Assembly (NCBI GenBank): GCA_900754535.1
Contig: CAAEDF010000097.1
Location: 1 to 6,587, forward strand
Source: Clostridia bacterium
Lineage (GTDB): Bacteria > Bacillota > Clostridia > Oscillospirales > CAG-382
Reading direction: 5' to 3'
DNA: 6,587 nt
Shown: piece after piece, positions 1 through 3,762 of the stretch
Numbering within the stretch: position 1 is the stretch's first letter
Layout: each line of letters begins with the position of its first letter
Notes under the pieces: generated by a model
Seen by the model: the letters and a program-made list of their open reading frames with translations, nothing else
Database searches by the model: none
Told to the model about the DNA's origin: nothing
Position numbers and translations under genes: made by a program

Positions 1-424
1 GTAAGACAAGGCTTCCGAGGTCAACCATCGGCGAAGAAATCAAAAAGGAGAATGTAACGCCAAGCGGCAAACCTGCGCTTGTAAATCCGATAAACAGCGG
101 AATAGAGGAACACGAGCAAAACGGTGTTACCGTACCGAGCAGAGCTGCGATGATATTCGCCCATATGCCGTGAAATCTGCCGAGTATCTTTTTTGCTCTT
201 TCGGGCGGGAAATAACTTTGAATATACGAGATAATCAAAATCAAAACGCCAAGCAGTACCATAATTTTTATGGTATCATAGATGAAAAACTGAATACTCG
301 CTCCTATTTTGCCCGTGGTATCTAAACCGCAAGCGTTCAAAATTGTTTCAATGAGACGATTCAGCCAGTTCATACCGAGGACTTCATTTTGAAAAAAGTC
401 CCAAATTGTTTTTAGTGCCTCCAT
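1..424 (-). CDS. COG0701/ArsP-like permease, N-terminal part (runs off the window)
   Basis: The first 141 codons of a membrane permease are visible; the 3' end lies beyond base 1. The start is ATG at 424, with AAAGGAG six bases upstream (431-437). A hydrophobic segment covers about residues 47-71, and a second hydrophobic region includes the motif TPFCSCSSIPLF (residues 100-111), with Cys103 and Cys105, followed by a stretch ending SSPMVDLGSLV. This motif is the hallmark of the COG0701 / PF03773 permeases, which include ArsP (efflux of trivalent organoarsenicals) and other uncharacterised putative metal or metalloid exporters. It lies 89 bases downstream of an arsR-type gene on the same strand, so it is probably the regulated transporter of that unit. 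The family call is firm. The substrate is not readable from sequence, and ArsP versus another COG0701 branch is open. Confidence 0.88.
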   Translation of the reverse strand, partial: MEALKTIWDFFQNEVLGMNWLNRLIETILNACGLDTTGKIGASIQFFIYDTIKIMVLLGVLILIISYIQSYFPPERAKKILGRFHGIWANIIAALLGTVTPFCSCSSIPLFIGFTSAGLPLGVTFSFLISSPMVDLGSLVL

Positions 425-445
425 AAAAAGCTCCTTTCATATAGT

Positions 446-503
446 CATATTGAAATATGTCGATTTAATATTCCGAATATAAGTCGTGCGGAAAAGCATT
501 CAA
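446..503 (-). promoter_or_regulatory. Candidate secondary promoter and palindrome upstream of the permease
   Basis: On the minus strand a possible -35 TTGAAT (498-503) and -10 TATATT (476-481) are separated by 16 bases. Downstream of them is a perfect palindrome CATATT-GA-AATATG (446-459), just before the permease ribosome-binding site. This could be an internal promoter with an operator for the ArsR protein, whose family often binds AT-rich inverted repeats. The -10 hexamer lies inside the large dyad at 474-541, so one of the two readings may be accidental. Confidence 0.3.
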
Positions 504-541
504 ATAAACTTCCTCACTTTTCACAGCACGACTTATTTTCG
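474..541 (-). repeat. Long inverted repeat spanning the arsR 3' end
   Basis: Bases 474-489 and 526-541 are inverted copies matching at 15 of 16 positions, including 11 perfect base pairs (ATAAGTCGTGC). Inside them, GAAAAG (491-496) can also pair with CTTTTC (517-522). The right arm is the end of arsR, including the Ser-Cys-Cys codons. In the minus-strand transcript this forms a long hairpin between arsR and the permease. No U-run follows it, so a classical intrinsic terminator is unlikely; an RNA processing/stability or attenuation hairpin fits better. Confidence 0.6.
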
Positions 542-822
542 CTTTCAACATCAAGTGTTGTCAACTGCCGCAAACATTCTTTTGCCTGTTCCACACCTTT
601 TTCTGAAATAGAATAGTGTGTCCATTTTCCCTCTTTGCGCCCGACAACTATTTCAGCGTCACAAAGAATTTTCATATGGTGGGAAAGCGTAGGCTGTGTG
701 ACATTGATTTCTTCCAACAGCTTGCAGGCGCATTTTTCACCTGAACGCAGCAGTTTTATAATCCTAATGCGATTTTCATTACAAAACGCTTTGAAAATTG
801 CCGCAATTCTTTTTTCTTCCAT
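514..822 (-). CDS. ArsR/SmtB-family metal(loid)-responsive repressor
   Basis: A 102-aa winged-helix protein, the normal length for the ArsR/SmtB family. The helix-turn-helix is around residues 31-54 (CACKLLEEINVTQPTLSHHMK), and the wing follows with GRKEGKWTHYSIS (61-73). Cys31 and Cys33 sit at the start of the recognition region, where arsenic-sensing members carry a CxC-type thiolate site. Two more adjacent cysteines, Cys99-Cys100, lie at the C-terminus and could add ligands. The start ATG at 822 has GAGGTGAT eight bases upstream. Members repress their own operon and leave DNA when a metal or metalloid binds; here the operon includes the downstream permease. Promoter and operator lie directly upstream (838-890). 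Family is sure; an arsenic-type inducer is inferred from the CxC motif and the permease. Confidence 0.93.
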   Translation of the reverse strand: MEEKRIAAIFKAFCNENRIRIIKLLRSGEKCACKLLEEINVTQPTLSHHMKILCDAEIVVGRKEGKWTHYSISEKGVEQAKECLRQLTTLDVESENKSCCEK

Positions 823-837
823 CTCTTTCGATCACCT

Positions 838-859
838 CACATAGATAAATGTCTATATG
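838..859 (-). promoter_or_regulatory. Probable ArsR operator
   Basis: CACATAGA (838-845) and TCTATATG (852-859) form an inverted repeat matching at 7 of 8 positions across a 6-base spacer. It lies between the -10 box and the arsR ribosome-binding site, where a bound repressor would block transcription. AT-rich inverted repeats with an ATAGA-N6-TCTAT pattern at this place are usual for ArsR-family autoregulation. Confidence 0.7.
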
Positions 860-861
860 TT

Positions 862-890
862 ATTATATGCACGACAGCGTGAATTGTCAA
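862..890 (-). promoter_or_regulatory. Sigma-A promoter of arsR-permease unit
   Basis: On the minus strand a perfect -35 TTGACA (885-890) and a perfect -10 TATAAT (862-867) are separated by exactly 17 bases. They are followed at once by the inverted-repeat operator and the arsR start. Such a full-consensus promoter fits a gene that is kept off by its own repressor. Confidence 0.88.
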
Positions 891-907
891 TACCTTTTTC
901 AAAAAAG

Positions 908-982
908 GCCTTGATTTTTCACCCGTGGTGTGTAAGCTGTGACTCACACAAGGCAACAGCCCCAGCACAAAATGAAAGGTGG
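908..982 (+). promoter_or_regulatory. Leader motif, copy 1 (diverged), with ribosome-binding site
   Basis: The core GTGGTGTGTAAGCTGT (925-940) is shared with two later leaders; a 41-base block (911-951) matches the copy at 1685-1725 at 36 positions. An outer stem GCCTTG (908-913) with CAAGGC (949-954) encloses an inner 4-bp stem TCAC (919-922) with GTGA (939-942). The ribosome-binding site AAAGGTGG (975-982) lies eight bases before ATG 991. It may be a structured 5' leader RNA. No clear plus-strand promoter was found in the space to the divergent arsR promoter. Confidence 0.55.
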
Positions 983-990
983 AAATGATA

Positions 991-1611
991 ATGAAAACAG
1001 GAAAAATCACAGCGAAACTGAGGGACGCGGTTCCGGTTTGCCTTATGGTAAACGGCGAGGAAGTCAAGCGGTATAAGAACATCGAGCTGCCGGACGCACT
1101 GAAAGAGGTGGAAATGACCGACTTCCATTTCAACGTACACATGGATGGGAAGAACACCTTTGAAATCCACTATGAGGAAGGCGCACTGCCGGAGATATTC
1201 CCGGAGGCCCGCACCAGAGTAAGCCGAGCGGCGAAGGCCGCAGCCAAAGCCGCCGCACAGGAAAGCACAGAGGTTATGGCCGTGGAGGCTGCCGAGCCGG
1301 AAATAGAGACCGCGCTGCAAGAAAGCCCACAAACCGACGAAATCCCGGCGGAAGATCCCGGTGAGCCTATCACGGTGGGAAATGAGCCGGAAGGCATCGA
1401 AGCGGCCTATAATGTGACAGGTGTGTGTCGCAAGGAGCTGGTGGCAGCAGTAGGCGACTTCATTGGCGCAAAGCCGGAATATCTGAGAGCGCCGACATAC
1501 GCTTTCGCAGTAGGAAGCTATAACATTGACAAAGAAGGAACCTTGACCGGCCCGGAGAATCCAGCGCTGATCGAAAGTCTGAAAGAACAAGGCTTCATTG
1601 CTGCAGAATAA
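991..1611 (+). CDS. Hypothetical mobile-element protein with Ala/Glu-rich linker
   Basis: A 206-aa protein of unknown function. ATG 991 is chosen because AAAGGTGG (975-982) lies eight bases upstream; the in-frame GTG at 979 falls inside that site and ATG 985 is too close to it. Three parts are visible: an N-terminal region with mixed hydrophobic strands (1-70), a basic Ala-rich then acidic Glu/Pro-rich linker (about 73-136), and a compact C-terminal region (about 138-206, from AAYNVTGVCRKELV through EYLRAPTYAFAVGSYNID to KEQGFIAAE). The C-terminal pattern reminds me of a small repeated domain in proteins of Clostridia prophages and conjugative elements, sometimes labelled virulence-related; this is recollection, not a search result. 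There are no membrane segments, signal peptide or catalytic motif. It is followed by a strong terminator and preceded by the shared leader motif, suggesting co-regulation with the next two genes. Confidence 0.8.
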   Translation: MKTGKITAKLRDAVPVCLMVNGEEVKRYKNIELPDALKEVEMTDFHFNVHMDGKNTFEIHYEEGALPEIFPEARTRVSRAAKAAAKAAAQESTEVMAVEAAEPEIETALQESPQTDEIPAEDPGEPITVGNEPEGIEAAYNVTGVCRKELVAAVGDFIGAKPEYLRAPTYAFAVGSYNIDKEGTLTGPENPALIESLKEQGFIAAE

Positions 1612-1617
1612 ATCGAG

Positions 1618-1642
1618 AAGGCCCCGCTTCGGCGGGGCTTTT
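1618..1642 (+). terminator. Intrinsic terminator
   Basis: The stem GCCCCGC (1621-1627) pairs with GCGGGGC (1632-1638) around a TTCG loop, followed by TTTT. It starts seven bases after the stop codon at 1611. An identical hairpin follows the next gene. The U-run is short, so some read-through is possible. Confidence 0.88.
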
Positions 1643-1747
1643 CCTGTTCTCGGTGAAAAAGATATGTTTTAAGTCCTTTAGAGCTTGCTTTTTGACCGGT
1701 GGTGTGTAAGCTGTCACTCACAGAAATAAAACATATCTTTAAGGAGG
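1620..1747 (+). repeat. Terminator-leader-RBS module, copy A
   Basis: This 128-base stretch is repeated at 2259-2388 with only four substitutions and one 2-base length change in an A-run. It runs from the terminator hairpin through the leader RNA candidate to the AAGGAGG ribosome-binding site, so the unit between genes was copied as a whole. With copy B it flanks the 165-aa gene as a direct repeat, with a repeat period of 639 bases. Confidence 0.93.
1658..1747 (+). promoter_or_regulatory. Leader RNA candidate, copy 2
   Basis: A perfect 14-bp outer stem joins AAAGATATGTTTTA (1658-1671) to TAAAACATATCTTT (1727-1740), ending directly against the ribosome-binding site AAGGAGG (1741-1747). Inside, TGAC (1693-1696) pairs with GTCA (1713-1716) around the conserved core. 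AGCTTGC (1682-1688 region) can alternatively pair with GTAAGCT (1706-1712). TCCTTTAGAG (1674-1683) can pair, with one bulge, to CTTTAAGGA (1737-1745), which would hide the ribosome-binding site. No convincing -35/-10 pair was seen, so the promoter is undefined. Confidence 0.6.
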
Positions 1748-1754
1748 CCACATC

Positions 1755-2252
1755 ATGGCAAACTATAGCATCGAGATTGAGCGCAATAATGTAACCCTCG
1801 CACAATTCCTCCGCTATGTTCGGCAGCAGTGCGAAAGAAAGGGTATCGACTTTGGTATTGAGCGAGAAAGTTTTGAGAAACCTTTATCGGAGAGCAGTTA
1901 CGGATATACGGTAATCAACGGCGAAAAGAAATGCCACTCTGCGGAATATAGAACCAGTACTCACCTCCGCCGTAAACTGGCAAGTTACGAAACACAGAAA
2001 GGATTCGTCCATTACTACTATACCGACGAGCTGGAAGAATATCAGAAAACAGAGCTTTGCCACTATGATTGGACGGAGCCCGGAGCCAACGCACCATGCC
2101 GGGCGGAAACTTGTAAGACCTTTCCTTATGACTACCACACCTATGTCCTCAACTTTGACGGTTCCATGTATAACGAGATTTGCGAGTTTACCTTTGACGA
2201 CGAGAAAACCGGACATGGCTATTACTATCAAGCCAATCGAGATGCTGAATAA
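1755..2252 (+). CDS. Hypothetical protein, 165 aa
   Basis: I do not recognise a family. The ATG at 1755 has an ideal AAGGAGG seven bases upstream (1741-1747), so the start is secure. The protein is soluble-looking, rich in Tyr, Glu and charged residues, and lacks a signal peptide or membrane segment. It has five Cys (residues about 26, 60, 102, 115 and 120), of which two form CRAETC (115-120), and tyrosine-rich stretches such as FVHYYYTDELEEYQ and FPYDYHTYVLNFDGSMYNEICEF. No nuclease, helicase or methylase motif was seen. It stands between two copies of the same terminator-leader module and so forms a self-contained cassette. The neighbours suggest an accessory gene of a conjugative or integrative element; the function is unknown. 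Confidence 0.8.
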   Translation: MANYSIEIERNNVTLAQFLRYVRQQCERKGIDFGIERESFEKPLSESSYGYTVINGEKKCHSAEYRTSTHLRRKLASYETQKGFVHYYYTDELEEYQKTELCHYDWTEPGANAPCRAETCKTFPYDYHTYVLNFDGSMYNEICEFTFDDEKTGHGYYYQANRDAE

Positions 2253-2258
2253 TAGTTC

Positions 2259-2281
2259 GGCCCCGCTTCGGCGGGGCTTTT
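2259..2281 (+). terminator. Intrinsic terminator
   Basis: The hairpin GCCCCGC (2260-2266), TTCG loop, GCGGGGC (2271-2277) is followed by TTTT, seven bases after the stop codon of the 165-aa gene. It is identical to the hairpin at 1621-1638 and belongs to the duplicated intergenic module. Confidence 0.88.
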
Positions 2282-2298
2282 CCTGTCCTCAGTGAAAA

Positions 2299-2388
2299 AA
2301 AGATATGTTTTAAGACCTTTAGAGCTTGCTTTTTGACCGGCGGTGTGTAAGCTGTCACTCACAGAAATAAAACATATCTTTAAGGAGG
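2299..2388 (+). promoter_or_regulatory. Leader RNA candidate, copy 3
   Basis: The outer 14-bp stem joins 2299-2312 to 2368-2381 and the inner stem joins TGAC (2334-2337) to GTCA (2354-2357), with the core in the loop. AAGGAGG (2382-2388) follows directly and lies eight bases before ATG 2397. CCTTTAGAG can again pair with CTTTAAGG as an alternative that covers the ribosome-binding site; the base just before it differs from copy 2 (A instead of T), which shortens this pairing by one. Confidence 0.6.
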
Positions 2389-2396
2389 ACGCAACC

Positions 2397-3008
2397 ATGC
2401 TGCAAATATCTGAAATCGTAAGAAAAACCGAGGAAATGTTTGACCTATTCAATGAGCATTTTTACGAGGGCGAGCTGAACCGCCCGGCCATCACTGTATC
2501 ACCAGACGGAGGGCGCGGGGCCTATGGCTGGTGCAGTATCAACGAGATATGGAACGCCAGCGGCGAGAAGTATCGGGAAATCAATCTCTGCGCCGAGTAC
2601 CTTGACCGGCCCATCGTCGAGCTGGCAGCCACGCTTCTGCATGAGATGGCGCATCTCTACAATCTGGTTCATGGCATCCAAGACGTAAGCAACAACGGCT
2701 ACTACCACAACCAGAAATTTAAGGCCACCGCTGAGGCCCACGGCCTGCATATCGAGAAGCACGCCAAGTATGGCTGGACGGTAACAACGCTGGCCCCGGA
2801 GACTGAGGCATGGATCAGAAAAACTTTGGGCGAGGACAAGATCAACGCCAGCCGCTTGCCGGTGGAAGGCACCACCAAGGGCGGAAGTAAGAAATCCATT
2901 AACCGCAGCATCAAATATGTCTGCCCCTGCTGCGGCACCATTATCCGGGCAACGCGGGAGGTCAATGTAATCTGCGGGGATTGCGGAGAGCCATTCGAGC
3001 AGGAATGA
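2397..3008 (+). CDS. SprT-like zinc metallopeptidase-family protein with zinc ribbon
   Basis: A 203-aa protein of the SprT-like family. The active-site helix LLHEMAHLYN (residues 80-89) holds the HExxH zinc motif (His82, Glu83, His86), and His104 in GYYHNQKF is the likely third ligand, as in SprT/SPRTN proteins. A C-terminal zinc ribbon has CPCCG (176-180) and CGDC (193-196). SPRTN relatives cut DNA-crosslinked proteins; bacterial SprT-like proteins are poorly studied, so proteolysis is only inferred. ATG 2397 is chosen for the AAGGAGG eight bases upstream; an in-frame ATG at 2343 would put 18 residues across the leader and has no ribosome-binding site. SprT-like genes are common accessory genes of Clostridia conjugative elements, perhaps acting on DNA-bound proteins during transfer or replication. 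The fold assignment is firm and the role is open. Confidence 0.9.
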   Translation: MLQISEIVRKTEEMFDLFNEHFYEGELNRPAITVSPDGGRGAYGWCSINEIWNASGEKYREINLCAEYLDRPIVELAATLLHEMAHLYNLVHGIQDVSNNGYYHNQKFKATAEAHGLHIEKHAKYGWTVTTLAPETEAWIRKTLGEDKINASRLPVEGTTKGGSKKSINRSIKYVCPCCGTIIRATREVNVICGDCGEPFEQE

Positions 3009-3014
3009 GACAAA

Positions 3015-3038
3015 AGCGGGAGCCGTAAGGTTCCCGCT
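3015..3038 (+). terminator. Terminator-like hairpin after the SprT-like gene
   Basis: AGCGGGAGCC (3015-3024) and GGTTCCCGCT (3029-3038) form a 10-bp stem with one G-U pair and a GTAA loop, six bases after the stop. No T-run follows, only AAATTG, so it may end transcription poorly or protect the mRNA 3' end. Its sequence is unrelated to the two GCCCCGC terminators upstream. Confidence 0.5.
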
Positions 3039-3224
3039 AAATTGTTCTCATTGAAAGAGGTGGCGCTGTCCGGGAGTGGATACTTTTTAGCGTTTCCTCG
3101 TTTCTGGCATATACGGGCCGGACAAGGGTGTGCAAAAATGAGCCGCCATGGGACTATGTGATCGCCGCGATAGGAAGCGGGCCGATGGCGGACTAATCCA
3201 CCAAGTCCCCGGAAAACAGAAAAA
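3039..3224 (+). other. Stretch without a convincing gene; possible relic frame and edge of the accessory region
   Basis: An open frame from 3041 to the TAA at 3194-3196 (51 codons) reads like protein near its end (CKNEPPWDYVIAAIGSGPMAD) but has no ATG, GTG or TTG start after the upstream stop at 3038-3040. It could be the remnant of a gene cut off when the region was rearranged. Two short inverted repeats lie here: TGTCCGG/CCGGACA (3067-3073 and 3118-3124) and CCGCCAT/ATGGCGG (3143-3149 and 3185-3191). Between here and 3225 the sequence changes from the plus-strand accessory genes to the minus-strand tRNA unit. Confidence 0.3.
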
Positions 3225-3258
3225 GCCCGGAAAGCCTGATATTGTGGGCTTTCCGGGC
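3219..3258 (-). terminator. Second terminator downstream of tRNA-Leu
   Basis: A perfect 12-bp stem joins GCCCGGAAAGCC (3225-3236) and GGCTTTCCGGGC (3247-3258) around a 10-base loop. On the minus strand it is followed by CTTTTTCTGTTTT, the expected U-rich tail. On the plus strand no T-run follows, so it acts for minus-strand transcripts coming from the tRNA side. Confidence 0.8.
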
Positions 3259-3262
3259 ATAG

Positions 3263-3303
3263 ATACAAAAACAGCCCTCCGATTTGGAAGGCTGTTTTTG
3301 TAT
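3263..3303 (-). terminator. tRNA-Leu terminator (could work both ways)
   Basis: ATACAAAAACAGCC and its complement form a 14-bp stem, extended by three more pairs after one C-A mismatch, with a GATTT loop. Both 3' arms contain TTTTT, so it can end transcription in either direction. It lies 20 bases after the tRNA 3' end. Confidence 0.85.
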
Positions 3304-3322
3304 TAAAGATTGTTCCTTAATA

Positions 3323-3409
3323 TGGTGCGGGTAAGAGGACTTGAACCTCCACGAAGTTGCCCCCACTAGAACCTGAATCTAGCGCGTCTGCCAATTCCGC
3401 CATACCCGC
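3323..3409 (-). tRNA. tRNA-Leu (anticodon CAG)
   Basis: An 87-base class II tRNA. The acceptor stem GCGGGTA (complement of 3403-3409) pairs with TACCCGC, followed by discriminator A and an encoded CCA (3323-3325). The anticodon stem CTAGA/TCTAG holds the loop TTCAGGT, giving anticodon CAG for CUG codons. The D-arm contains TTGGCAGACGC, the variable arm is long as expected for leucine tRNA, and the T-loop is TTCAAGT with GGAGG/CCTCT. It has its own promoter and two downstream terminators. The 3' end faces the accessory region, which is the usual orientation for integration next to a tRNA, but no attachment repeat can be shown inside this window. Confidence 0.97.
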
Positions 3410-3416
3410 ATATACG

Positions 3417-3454
3417 GTTGCCGGGAACATGATGATATCCGTCCGCCCGGCAAC
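3417..3454 (-). other. Perfect 9-bp dyad at the tRNA transcript start
   Basis: GTTGCCGGG (3417-3425) and CCCGGCAAC (3446-3454) are exact inverted copies with a 20-base loop. Given the -10 box at 3461-3466, transcription would start at about 3454, so the precursor tRNA would begin with this hairpin. No U-run follows, so it is not a standard terminator for the upstream acp gene. Confidence 0.6.
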
Positions 3455-3460
3455 AAAAGT

Positions 3461-3489
3461 ATTATATCATAAACAATGCCTGATTTCAA
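3461..3489 (-). promoter_or_regulatory. Promoter of tRNA-Leu
   Basis: On the minus strand, -35 TTGAAA (3484-3489) and -10 TATAAT (3461-3466) are 17 bases apart. They begin 26 bases after the acp stop codon. No terminator separates acp from this promoter, so acp transcripts may read through into the tRNA. Confidence 0.85.
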
Positions 3490-3514
3490 TAGCAAACTTT
3501 CAAAAAAAGCAAAT

Positions 3515-3751
3515 TTATTTTGCGCTTTCGCTGATTATCTCGGCCATCTCGCCCACGTTTTTCATGGACGATACCTGCTTCATTGAAAATTTGACGCCGA
3601 ATTCATCCTCCACGGCCGCAATGAGCTGGATATGCGTAAGCGAATCCCAATCGTCTATATCGGCAGCGGTGGTAGAAGCGTTTACGGTTATCGTATCGTC
3701 GTCGAAGACCTCGCGGAAAACGCGGTTGAGCCGTTCGTAAATATCGTTCAT
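3515..3751 (-). CDS. Acyl carrier protein partner of FkbH
   Basis: A 78-aa carrier protein of normal ACP length. The phosphopantetheine site is Ser37 in DDWDSLTHIQLI (residues 33-44), followed by the acidic helix AAVEDEFGVKF (45-55). It is not the fatty-acid AcpP by context: it stands alone behind an fkbH-like gene and its start overlaps that gene's stop (ATGA, 3748-3751), which points to coupled translation. Its ribosome-binding site GGAGG (3758-3762) lies six bases upstream, inside the fkbH-like coding sequence. FkbH-like proteins hand a glycerate-derived thioester to such a free carrier protein, so the expected cargo is a glyceryl-type acyl group, to be passed to a later enzyme. DltC, the D-alanine carrier of the Dlt system, is the closest functional analogy. 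Confidence 0.93.
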   Translation of the reverse strand: MNDIYERLNRVFREVFDDDTITVNASTTAADIDDWDSLTHIQLIAAVEDEFGVKFSMKQVSSMKNVGEMAEIISESAK

Positions 3752-3762
3752 TTTTTTCCTCC
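3748..3762 (-). promoter_or_regulatory. ATGA overlap with in-frame A AAA AAA slippery run
   Basis: The last fkbH-like codons read GGA GGA AAA AAA TGA. The seven A's (3751-3757) are in the phase of the classic A_AAA_AAA slippery heptamer, and the -1 frame is exactly the acp frame, which opens at ATG (3749-3751). The GGAGG here is the acp ribosome-binding site. Translational coupling is certain to be possible; frameshifting is only a possibility. Confidence 0.5.

Larger units (their letters stand above)
2259..2388 (+). repeat. Terminator-leader-RBS module, copy B
   Basis: The second copy of the 1620-1747 module, 130 bases. It differs by two extra A's before GATATG and by four substitutions. 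All pairing segments of the outer and inner stems are unchanged between the two copies. Confidence 0.93.

Noticed and set aside
893..908. CCTTTTT-CA-AAAAAGG palindrome as a terminator
   Set aside because: No U-run in a fitting position on either strand and no gene ends here; it may only be part of the spacer beside the leader copy.
979..990. GTG 979 or ATG 985 as start of the 206-aa protein
   Set aside because: GTG 979 lies inside the AAAGGTGG ribosome-binding site and ATG 985 is only two bases from it; ATG 991 has the right spacing.
919..1590. 223-aa open frame on the minus strand opposite the 206-aa gene
   Set aside because: Cys/His/Arg-rich composition of an antisense shadow, no ribosome-binding site, and it runs over the leader motif.
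1685..1725. TTGACC at 1692-1697 as a -35 box
   Set aside because: No -10-like hexamer at 16-18 bases; the spacing to the AT-rich stretch before the ribosome-binding site is too long.
2343..2396. N-terminal extension of the SprT-like protein from the upstream ATG at 2343
   Set aside because: It would translate the leader RNA candidate, has no ribosome-binding site, and ATG 2397 has an ideal AAGGAGG eight bases upstream.
2702..3268. 188-aa minus-strand open frame across the SprT-like gene and the 3225-3258 terminator
   Set aside because: It reads through a strong terminator hairpin and antisense to a clear gene; no recognisable domain.
3148..3306. 52-aa plus-strand open frame beginning MGLCDRRDRKRADGG
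   Set aside because: It crosses both terminator hairpins and its second half is translated stem sequence; no clear ribosome-binding site.
3357..3740. 127-aa plus-strand frame over tRNA-Leu and acp
   Set aside because: It overlaps a well-formed tRNA and is antisense to a clear carrier protein gene.
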